This document shows positions 55,051 through 64,000 of a stretch of DNA of 64,000 bases, piece after piece (position 1 is the stretch's first letter; each line of letters begins with the position of its first letter). This stretch comes from Coriobacteriia bacterium (GTDB taxonomy: Bacteria > Actinomycetota > Coriobacteriia > Anaerosomatales > Anaerosomataceae): assembly GCA_016938135.1 (NCBI GenBank), contig JAFGVD010000030.1:25002-89001 (forward strand), read 5' to 3'. The notes below the pieces were generated by a model. It had not been told where the DNA came from and did not search any database. It was given only the letters and a program-made list of their open reading frames with translations. The translations under genes were made by a program, and so were the position numbers.

Positions 55051-55080
55051 TGCATCACCAGCGCAACTTCGGGCATTGTG

Positions 55081-55130
55081 TATGCACTAAGTTGGATAGA
55101 AACGCGGCAAAAATCTATGCGCCTAGTTGG
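55081..55130. repeat. Direct repeat pair upstream of livK
   Basis: TATGCACTAAGTTGG (55081-55095) and TATGCGCCTAGTTGG (55116-55130) agree at 12 of 15 positions, 35 bp apart start to start. The second copy overlaps the 3' end of the 49-aa ORF. Possible regulator half-sites. Confidence 0.35.
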
Positions 55131-55272
55131 GAGGCAGCGCTGCCTGCGCAGGTACTTCAGCGGTCTGCCACAGCAGTGCGCAGCCGGACTGCGCCCAGTG
55201 AAAGAACATACCTACATGCACCGCGAGCATCGCAAGCGCGATGAAGAAAGCGGCCTTGATGGTGCCGGCCAT
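55123..55272 (-). CDS. Small single-pass membrane protein, 49 aa
   Basis: Found by direct translation of the minus strand: ATG at 55272, TAG at 55123. It reads MAGTIKAAFFIALAMLAVHV, then a cysteine- and tryptophan-containing segment and a short Ala/Pro tail ending LPPN. Residues ~5-24 are a plausible membrane helix. GGGGGA is 3 nt before the start codon, which follows the amidase stop by 12 nt, so translation after the amidase is plausible. No family recognised. It is short enough that chance cannot be ruled out. Confidence 0.5.
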   Translation of the reverse strand: MAGTIKAAFFIALAMLAVHVGMFFHWAQSGCALLWQTAEVPAQAALPPN

Positions 55273-55284
55273 CCGTCCCCCTAT

Positions 55285-56403
55285 TTACACATCAAGATAA
55301 GCAAGAATCCCTGCGGCGATGCCGTCGGCTAGCTTGTCTTGGTACTCCCTCGATGCCAAAAGCTTATCTTCAACCGGACTGGAGAGAAAGCCCGTCTCGA
55401 TGAGCGCCGACGGAACCGTGCTCCAGTTGAACCCGGCGATGTCTCCGCGAGGGGTAAGGCCGCGGTCGGTGGCACCCGTGGCTTTGACCGTGGCGTCCTG
55501 GATGAGCCTTGCCGCTCGCATGCTCCGTGCCTCGATGGGAGATACCCAGGAGTTATTGGCCGGATACAGCGTGGAGATTCCCTGGATGTCCGCGTTTACC
55601 GAGCCATCGGCGTGTATCCGCACGAACAACTGAGCGTTGACCTTGTTGGCCACCTCGGCACGTTGACGGTTAGAGATGTCCACCGCATCGGTCACACGCG
55701 TCATGACCACGGTCACGCCCTGTGCCTCAAGGCGTTCTTTTACCTTGTTGGAGATGATGAGCGCAAGCGCGTGCTCCGTTTGCTTGGTGACGGCGCCGGT
55801 GGCACCGCCGGTCACTTTGGGTTTGAGGTCGCTGGAGCCGGGACCGACGGGCTCTGTGTCCAGGTTGGCTTTGAGCTGATGGCCCGGGTCTATGCACACC
55901 ACAAGCTCACCGTGGGCACTCCCGGTAGACGTAGCGGTGCTGGTTTGGTCCGCCACGGCGTCCGCGTCCGCGTAGACCAGCGACACGTCCGAACCGGCAC
56001 TGATCCTGCTGCCCTGCACGGGGTCTTGCGTGAGGACGACTCCGGGCTGGGACTCGCCCACCGGAGTGGGTACACGGATGACGCTGAAGCCTGCCACCGC
56101 CAGGAGCGTCTCGGCCTCCTCCAGCTGCATGCCGCACACGTCCGGGACCTCGATGAGCGCGGTTGCGGCGTCAGGAGCCACCTGCGCGGTGAGTTCTTGC
56201 TGGGAGCTGGTATCCAACATCTCCGCCGAGAGCTCCACATCGCCGGAGTCCACCACAGCGGGCATGCTGGCCGAGACTCCAAGTACGAAGGCTACTCCGA
56301 GGGCGAGAACGGCGACCCCGGCAATGGATACCGAAAGCCACGTCACGTTCTTCTTGGTGCGCTCGCGCTTGTTGCCACGACGCGCGACTCTGCTCCTGGG
56401 CAT
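55285..56403 (-). CDS. N-acetylmuramoyl-L-alanine amidase with PASTA domain
   Basis: Peptidoglycan hydrolase cutting the MurNAc-L-Ala bond. 372 aa from the ATG at 56403 (MPRSRVARRG), with GAGG 6 nt upstream; the longer frame runs into tRNA-Met and is rejected. A basic N-terminus is followed by a membrane helix (VTWLSVSIAGVAVLALGVAF). A PASTA domain follows (IEVPDVCGMQLEEAETLL to DVSLVYAD, about residues 105-170). The amidase_3 domain has VCIDPGHQ (zinc His), TEHALALIISNKVKERLE, RQRAEVANKVNAQLFVRIHADG (second His) and ALIETGFLSS (catalytic Glu). PASTA probably targets muropeptides or the septum. Confidence 0.92.
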   Translation of the reverse strand: MPRSRVARRGNKRERTKKNVTWLSVSIAGVAVLALGVAFVLGVSASMPAVVDSGDVELSAEMLDTSSQQELTAQVAPDAATALIEVPDVCGMQLEEAETLLAVAGFSVIRVPTPVGESQPGVVLTQDPVQGSRISAGSDVSLVYADADAVADQTSTATSTGSAHGELVVCIDPGHQLKANLDTEPVGPGSSDLKPKVTGGATGAVTKQTEHALALIISNKVKERLEAQGVTVVMTRVTDAVDISNRQRAEVANKVNAQLFVRIHADGSVNADIQGISTLYPANNSWVSPIEARSMRAARLIQDATVKATGATDRGLTPRGDIAGFNWSTVPSALIETGFLSSPVEDKLLASREYQDKLADGIAAGILAYLDV

Positions 56404-56435
56404 GTATCGCCTCATACTTTGCGTGTAGTGCGCAT

Positions 56436-56510
56436 TGGTGGGCCCGGTAGGATTCGAACCTACAACCAAGGGATTATGAGTCCCCTGCTCCACCATTGAG
56501 CTACGGGCCC
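56436..56510 (-). tRNA. tRNA-Met (CAT)
   Basis: 75 nt with encoded CCA. Acceptor GGGCCCG/CGGGCCC, D-arm TAGCTCAATGGTGGAGC, anticodon loop CTCATAA reading CAT, T-arm with GGTTCGAATCC. The paired first base and G-rich acceptor fit an elongator tRNA-Met; an Ile2 tRNA with modified C34 is the alternative. It ends 32 nt before the amidase start with no terminator between. Confidence 0.92.
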
Positions 56511-56868
56511 ACACCAGTGCATCTGGGAACGACGGACGATGCCGCCATCCCGCGTTCAGTGCTGCGGAAAGACACTATACCGTAGAAGCGCGCCTCGGGC
56601 GACGGGTTGGCGGCGAACAGGCCCCGCAGCCGCACCGCCCCGCCGCATCTCCGCCCCATCAACGACCCCAAGTTGCAGGACATTGATAGCGGCCGATGAA
56701 CACATGCGCCCATCGATGACCATCAATGGACCTCAACGCTAACCTCCCAGTCACAGCCGGCGCGAACTCCTTGCCAAGACAGCCAGAACTCCCTCCAAAG
56801 CCCATCTACGCGCTTGCGCCCGACAGGCACGTTGCATATAATCGCGTGGCGCGCCAAGCACATCTGAT
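56511..56868. other. Intergenic region between divergent tRNA genes
   Basis: 358 nt without a coding sequence that I can support. On the minus strand a TATAGT -10-like hexamer (56574-56579) lies about 64 nt upstream of tRNA-Met. On the plus strand it contains the tRNA-Asn promoter. The rest shows no conserved ORF, repeat or riboswitch that I recognise. Confidence 0.5.
56814..56842 (+). promoter_or_regulatory. Promoter of tRNA-Asn
   Basis: -35 TTGCGC (56814-56819), 17-bp spacer, perfect -10 TATAAT (56837-56842). The tRNA begins 27 nt after the -10. Confidence 0.75.
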
Positions 56869-56944
<76 letters not shown>

Positions 56945-56952
56945 ACAGACAC

Positions 56953-56985
56953 AAACGCCGCCCCATTCGGGCGGCGTTTCTTATT
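56953..56985 (+). terminator. Bidirectional terminator between tRNA-Asn and the sigma gene
   Basis: AAACGCCGCCC pairs with GGGCGGCGTTT (11 bp, 5-nt loop) and is followed on the plus strand by TTCTTATT. It begins 9 nt after the tRNA, and the sigma gene from the minus strand ends 18 nt away, so it can serve both convergent units. Confidence 0.85.
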
Positions 56986-57002
56986 GCTGGAAGATACGGC
57001 AC

Positions 57003-57986
<984 letters not shown>

Positions 57987-58069
57987 ATGGTTCAACACCT
58001 TTCGAACAGTAGAGCCTCCGCGCACGCGGAGGCCCTGAGATTGCCTCTGGGTCTGCGAGTGGGAACGTC

Positions 58070-59403
<1,334 letters not shown>

Positions 59404-59407
<4 letters not shown>

Positions 59408-61278
59408 GCCGTGTCTCCGCCTCCAGATCGTTCCATGTCGCCCAGTCCGCGCCGCACTTCTGCCTGCAGCCGCTGCAACTCCGCGATCTCTTTGAACAAG
59501 CCATCGAATGCCGTCTTATCTTTCTCGGCATCCAGGCTCAATAATTGAGCCCTCTTCGCTAAGATTTGACGCGTAAGGTCGAAATCCTTGAGTCTGATAG
59601 CAATCTCACGGACTGCGTATTCTACTTCTTCCACCTCGGGAGCGTCCACCAACCACGGACTGATCATCTCTGCGGCCGCCCGATCGCTTCTTGCGACCGC
59701 TTCATACAGCTGCTTCTTCCGCGCTTCACCCGCCTGCAAGACGAGCAGAAGCACGCTGCTGATCTCCTCCCCGGTCACAAGTCCATCTGCAAGCAATTCT
59801 TGTGCCTTACCACGTGCGATGGGCGAGATGACAGCCAGACGCAGCAGCTCATACTCAGCTTTGGCTTGCGGTCCGTCAGGACGTTGATGCGCGGCGGCAG
59901 GCTTCTTGGACGCCTCGCCGGATGAGCCGGACGGGGTCTGAGCAGGGCTTTCTCCCCTTCTGGGCTCCGGCTTAGCCGCCGAGACCGCACGCTGCACCGT
60001 TGCAAAATCGGTGAGCAGGCGGTTGGCCAGATAGTTGGTGTAGTCCTGCTCCAGGATGGACCCGCGCACGCGCGTGAGCACCACTGAAGCGGCCTCCAGT
60101 GCGCGCGCCCTACCCTCCGGCGAGTTAAGGTCATGGTCCGCCAGCCGCTGGTCGATGACGAAGCGCAGCAGCGGCTGCGCCTCCCCGATAAGTTCGCGCA
60201 TCTTCTGGACCCCGTTTGCCGAGACGTAATCGGCCGGGTCCGCGCCCTCGGGGATGATCGCCACCAGCAGGTCGGTCTTGGAGCTTCCGGCCTCCGGCGT
60301 GGCGTGCCAGTCTATGAACTCCGCGGCGCGGTCCGCAGCGCGGATGCCCGCGGCGTCACCGTCGAAGAGGTAGACGACACGGCTGGAGAAACGGCCTAGC
60401 AGGCGCACGTGGCGCTCTGTGAGCGCGGTGCCCAGGGTTGCCACCGCATAGGCGATGCCCGCCTCGTGCAGCGCGATGACGTCCGTGTAGCCTTCAACCA
60501 CCACCGCAGTGCCCGAGGAGACGATCTCGTTGCGGGCGCGGTCGATCGCGTAGAGGTTGGACGACTTGGAGAAGATGGGCGTCTCGGCGGTATTGAGGTA
60601 CTTGGGCTCGCCGGTGCCTACCACGCGCCCGCCGAAGGCGATCACGCGGCCGGAGAGGTCGCTTATGGGGAACATGATGCGGTTGTAGAAGCGGTCTTTG
60701 AGGCTGGCGCCGTCTGTGAGGGAGAGGTTGGCTTCCACCAGCTCCTCGCGAGTGAACCCGTCACGCAAAAGCGCGCGCGTCATGTTGTCCCGGCCATGCG
60801 GGGCATAGCCCAGGTTGAAGTGCTTTGCCACCTCGATACCAAAACCGCGCTTCTTGAGGTACTCCCTCGCCGACTCAGCGCCCGCCGTGCGCGCGTGCGT
60901 GAGCTGGCCGTGGAAGTAGGCTGCAGCGGCCTCACACGCCGCTATGAGGCGCTCCTTACGACCTGCGGGCAGGCCGCCGCCCTCCTCGACGATGTCGATG
61001 TGGGCGCGCTCTGCAAGCCGACGAACGGCTTCAGGGAACTCGAGGTTCTCGGTGCGCATCACGAAACCGAAAGCGTCTCCGCCCTCGCTGCAGCCGAAGC
61101 AGTGCCACAGCTGCGTGCCGGGATCCACCTTGAAGCTGGGGGTCTTCTCGCCATGGAAGGGGCAAAGGCCCCAAAACAGCCGCCCTTTCTTCTTCAGGAC
61201 GACCGTCTCGGATATAAGCGATATGAGGTCGGTGGCGTCGCGGACGCGCTGGATGTCCTCGTCGGAGATGCGGCCCAC
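59404..61278 (-). CDS. dnaG: DNA primase
   Basis: Synthesises RNA primers at the replication fork. 624 aa from a GTG at 61278 with GGGAGG just upstream; an ATG at 61293 overlaps that site. The N-terminal CHC2 zinc ribbon is [14 protein letters not shown] ... [12 protein letters not shown]. The RNA-polymerase domain has [16 protein letters not shown] and the TOPRIM motifs [17 protein letters not shown] and [17 protein letters not shown]. The C-terminal third, with low-complexity linker ([15 protein letters not shown]), is the helicase-binding part. First gene of a dnaG-rpoD-rpoD operon. Confidence 0.95.
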
Positions 61279-61354
61279 CTGACCTCCCTTCATATGGCGT
61301 GACGCCAGTATAGCGGCTCCGGGTGACAAGATGGCCCCGGTGGCTATGAATAGG

Positions 61355-61391
61355 AATGCTCCCGGGCGCAAGGGTCGCACCCGGGAGCATT
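61355..61391 (-). terminator. Terminator after the pyrophosphatase gene
   Basis: AATGCTCCCGGG pairs exactly with CCCGGGAGCATT (12 bp, 13-nt loop), with TTCCTATT following on the minus strand. It lies between the hppA stop and dnaG. Confidence 0.75.
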
Positions 61392-61434
61392 GTACTACGC
61401 CGCACGCCCATGAAGGACGCGTGACGCAGGAGAA

Positions 61435-63525
61435 CTATCCGCCGTGTACCTTGAGGAACAGCGGCACGAACACGAGCGAGACAACGGTCATGAGCTTGAT
61501 GAGGATGTTCATGGCCGGGCCCGAGGTGTCCTTGAAGGGGTCACCGACGGTGTCACCCACGACAGCGGCCTTGTGAGCCTCGCTGCCCTTGCCACCGTGC
61601 TCGCCACCTTCGATGTACTTCTTGGCGTTGTCCCACGCGCCACCGGCGTTGGCCATGAAGACGGCCATCAGGAAGCCGGTGACAAGCGCGCCGGCGAGAA
61701 GACCGGCGAGCATGGAGAGGTTGATCACGCCGACGACGATAGGCACTGCAACGGCGATGGCACCGGGAACGACCATCTCGCGCAGAGCGCCCTTGGTGGA
61801 GATGTCGACACAGGCGGCGTAGTCCGGCTTGCCGGTACCCTCCATGATGCCGGGGATCTCACGGAACTGGCGACGGACCTCGCCGATCATGGCGAAGGCC
61901 GCACGACCCACGGCGCCCATGGTGAGCGCGCCAAAGAGGAACGGAAGCATACCGCCCAGGAACAGACCCACGATGACGTAGGGATTCTCCAGGCTCATGT
62001 CGATGGACAGACCACCAACGGAGAGGCTCTGGCGGAAGGCTACGAACAGCGCGAGGGCGGTCAGACCGGCCGAGCCGATGGCAAAGCCCTTGGCGATGGC
62101 AGCGGTGGTGTTGCCCACGCTGTCCAGGCTGTCCGTGATCTTACGGATGTCTTTGCCCATACCGGCCATCTCGGCGATACCGCCGGCGTTGTCGGCGACG
62201 GGACCATACGCGTCAACACCCACCGTGATGGCGGTGATGGAGAGCATGCCCAGTGCGGCAAGCGCGATACCGTAGATGCCCGAGAGGTCGTTGTTGGGAA
62301 CCGCGGCGTTACCCATGAGGTAGGACGCGATGATACCGGCACAGACGACGAGGATGGGCAGCGCGGTGGACATCATACCGGTGCCGAGGCCCTGGATGAT
62401 GTTGGTGGCGGCGCCGGTCTCGGATGCCTCGGCGATCTTCTTGACGGGCTTGTAGTGATCCGAGCAGTAGTACTCGGTGATCTTGCCGATAGCCATACCG
62501 GCCACAAGGCCGGCGACTACCGCGCCGAAGTACCACAGACGCTCCGGCTCTGCGCCGGTGCGAGTGGACCAGTGATAGAAGAGCCAGAACATGGCGACAA
62601 TCTCAAGACCGGCGGCCACGTAGGTGCCCTTGTTGAGCGCAGCGTGCAGGTCGTCGCCCTCTTTGGCGTTGACCGCGAACAGGCCGATGATGCTCATGAT
62701 GATGCCGAAGGCAGCGATGAGCAGCGGCACGGCCAGACCGTACTGCAGGTCGATGCTGGCCTCGCCGCCGGCGGTGTACCACAGGCTGATGGCCAGGACC
62801 ATCGGAGCGAGGATGGAGCCGACGTAGCTCTCGAAGAGGTCCGCGCCCATGCCTGCGACGTCGCCGACGTTGTCGCCGACGTTGTCAGCGATCGTGGCGG
62901 GGTTGCGGGGATCGTCCTCAGGGATACCGGCCTCGACCTTACCGACGAGGTCAGCGCCTACGTCAGCAGCCTTGGTGTAGATACCGCCACCCACACGGGC
63001 GAACAGAGCGATGGAGCTGGCGCCCATGGCGAAGCCGTTGACGATCTCGGCGTTGCCCACGGGGTCAGAACCCATGACAAGCATGGTGATGGCCCACAGA
63101 GACAGACCGCCAAGGCCGAAGCTGGCGACGGTGAGACCCATGGTGAGGCCCGAACGGAAGGCCACATTGAGCGCTTTGGCGATGCCGGTGGTGGCGGCCT
63201 GCGCGGTGCGCGAATTGGCACGCGTGGCGATATGCATACCGAAGAAGCCCGCAGCCGCGCTGAGGACGGCACCCGTCAGGAATGCGACCGCGGTGAGCGG
63301 CGTGACGGCGAATGCCAGGACCACTGCAACTACAAGCGAGAACACGATCAAAACGCGGTACTCGCGGAGGAGGAATGCCAGGGCGCCCTCCTGGGTCGCC
63401 TTAGAAATCTCCTGCATCTTCTCGTTACCGGGATCCTGCTTGAGGACCCAGGATGCGAGGTAGACCGCGGTGCTGAAGCCGATAACTGCGGCTACAGGCG
63501 CTAGCCAGACTATCCAGTCAGCCAT
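61435..63525 (-). CDS. hppA: Membrane-bound ion-translocating pyrophosphatase (K+-dependent type)
   Basis: Couples PPi hydrolysis to H+ (or Na+) pumping. 696 aa, about 16 membrane helices. Substrate-site motifs: [47 protein letters not shown] and near the C-terminus [31 protein letters not shown]. The residues of [10 protein letters not shown] (Ala at the positions known as 460 and 463, where K+-independent enzymes have Lys and Thr) assign it to the K+-dependent subfamily. Na+ versus H+ specificity cannot be settled by eye. Single gene with its own promoter and terminator. Confidence 0.95.
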   Translation of the reverse strand: MADWIVWLAPVAAVIGFSTAVYLASWVLKQDPGNEKMQEISKATQEGALAFLLREYRVLIVFSLVVAVVLAFAVTPLTAVAFLTGAVLSAAAGFFGMHIATRANSRTAQAATTGIAKALNVAFRSGLTMGLTVASFGLGGLSLWAITMLVMGSDPVGNAEIVNGFAMGASSIALFARVGGGIYTKAADVGADLVGKVEAGIPEDDPRNPATIADNVGDNVGDVAGMGADLFESYVGSILAPMVLAISLWYTAGGEASIDLQYGLAVPLLIAAFGIIMSIIGLFAVNAKEGDDLHAALNKGTYVAAGLEIVAMFWLFYHWSTRTGAEPERLWYFGAVVAGLVAGMAIGKITEYYCSDHYKPVKKIAEASETGAATNIIQGLGTGMMSTALPILVVCAGIIASYLMGNAAVPNNDLSGIYGIALAALGMLSITAITVGVDAYGPVADNAGGIAEMAGMGKDIRKITDSLDSVGNTTAAIAKGFAIGSAGLTALALFVAFRQSLSVGGLSIDMSLENPYVIVGLFLGGMLPFLFGALTMGAVGRAAFAMIGEVRRQFREIPGIMEGTGKPDYAACVDISTKGALREMVVPGAIAVAVPIVVGVINLSMLAGLLAGALVTGFLMAVFMANAGGAWDNAKKYIEGGEHGGKGSEAHKAAVVGDTVGDPFKDTSGPAMNILIKLMTVVSLVFVPLFLKVHGG

Positions 63526-63560
63526 TTACCTGCCTCTCCTTCCTGCAAACCTTCCGGGGC

Positions 63561-63619
63561 CGTTGTGGCATTGAGGCGTGTGTCGCGCACAACGTGACAT
63601 CGCCGCTCCCTCCGCGGCG
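63561..63619 (-). other. Structured leader of hppA
   Basis: CGCCGC/GCGGCG (63601-63606 with 63614-63619) and CGTTGTG/CACAACG (63561-63567 with 63588-63594) can form two stems between the promoter and the start codon at 63525. No known riboswitch class recognised. Confidence 0.4.
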
Positions 63620-63628
63620 CTCTGGTGG

Positions 63629-63657
63629 ATTCTATTCGATGGAGGCGAATGGGGCAA
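63629..63657 (-). promoter_or_regulatory. Promoter of hppA
   Basis: On the minus strand -35 TTGCCC (63652-63657), 17-bp spacer, -10 TAGAAT (63629-63634). It lies about 105 nt upstream of the ATG. Confidence 0.6.
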
Positions 63658-63681
63658 CAATCGAGAAACGTAGAGAACGAC

Positions 63682-63963
63682 TCACCAGGTGGTACTCAAG
63701 AACGCCCTATCCATATAGTGGGTCAGTTCAGCTATCCCGGTTGTGTCCACGCATAGTCCCCGCCCCGACGTACCGAGCAGTCGCGCCTCCCGCAAGATGG
63801 CGCAGTGATACGATACCGTGCCCTGCGAGACGCCGGCGTATTCACAGAGAGACATGAGGCTCATGTGCTGCATGCCCAGTGTCTCCATGATGCGTCGCCG
63901 AGTGGGCTGTGCCAACGCTTTGAACATCTGATCCGCCTCTTGCGGCGTGATACGGCTGTTCAT
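63682..63963 (-). CDS. ArsR-type winged-helix transcriptional regulator
   Basis: 93 aa. DQMFKALAQPTRRRIMETLG at the N-terminus and the recognition helix region LCEYAGVSQGTVSYHCAILREARLLG followed by a wing (SGRGLCVDT) are typical of ArsR/SmtB proteins. No CxC metal site (ELCVCDL-type) is present, so classical arsenic or metal sensing is doubtful. GGGAGG precedes the ATG. Target unknown; the window ends 37 nt upstream. Confidence 0.85.
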   Translation of the reverse strand: MNSRITPQEADQMFKALAQPTRRRIMETLGMQHMSLMSLCEYAGVSQGTVSYHCAILREARLLGTSGRGLCVDTTGIAELTHYMDRAFLSTTW

Positions 63964-64000
63964 GGAATCCTCCCTTTCACCCCGTGCACCATTTCACCCC

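Noticed and set aside
56404..56514. Longer start for the amidase
   Set aside because: The added residues are a translation of tRNA-Met.
61444..63504. 686-codon plus-strand open frame across hppA
   Set aside because: It is the antisense of a certain pyrophosphatase gene. The product is His/Asp/Gly-rich with no conserved domain, as expected from G+C-rich codon bias.

Overview
The window is a gene-dense, high-G+C bacterial chromosome segment with no phage, insertion sequence or CRISPR array. Three things suggest a Gram-positive, probably anaerobic actinobacterial lineage, with Coriobacteriia or a relative as my best guess: a secreted protein with three cell-wall-binding (CWB2) repeats, many GTG and TTG starts, and late cobalamin genes beside a quinone-linked complex I without the usual NADH dehydrogenase module. 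This placement is inference from gene content; no 16S rRNA is present.

Positions 1-18,771 are one long minus-strand array. In transcription order it holds a FlgM-like anti-sigma factor, a small membrane protein, a type IV pilus ATPase, deoB and deoA (nucleoside breakdown), a DHH/CBS/tRNA-nucleotidyltransferase fusion, a site-2 protease, trpS, scpA, scpB, a pseudouridine synthase, cobU-cobT-cobS-cobC, and hisC-aroF-tyrA-aroA. Many junctions overlap by 4 nt, so much of this is probably co-transcribed. aroA runs off the left edge.

Positions 19,023-30,033 are an 11-gene complex I operon (nuoA B C D H, a nuoI fusion, J K L M N, read on the minus strand). NuoE, NuoF and NuoG are absent. The nuoI gene contains a GltD-like FAD/NAD(P) flavoprotein placed between the N-terminal segment and the twin [4Fe-4S] domain of NuoI. 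This is the most striking observation in the window. A Rex-like palindrome overlaps the nuoA promoter.

Positions 30,122-38,163 hold an ABC-F ATPase, a lone flavoprotein disulfide reductase, two small unknown genes, a collagen/coiled-coil/YadA-like surface protein, tRNA-Val, and a CWB2 cell-wall protein whose signal peptide is cut off from the mature part by an in-frame TGA.

Positions 38,273-46,961 form a catabolic locus. A sugar/nucleoside-type ABC importer, a phosphotriesterase-family hydrolase, a ThuA-like protein, a nucleoside hydrolase and a ribokinase are divergent from a LacI regulator and an M20 peptidase, with several palindromes between them. Positions 46,963-55,039 hold a heme-type sensor kinase and a Liv-type ABC importer followed by an acetamidase/formamidase, probably a short-chain amide or urea-like uptake system.

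Positions 55,123-63,963 hold an unlisted 49-residue membrane ORF, a PASTA/amidase_3 cell-wall hydrolase, tRNA-Met and tRNA-Asn, a dnaG-rpoD-rpoD operon with two tandem sigma-70 genes, a membrane pyrophosphatase with K+-dependent signature residues, and an ArsR-type regulator.
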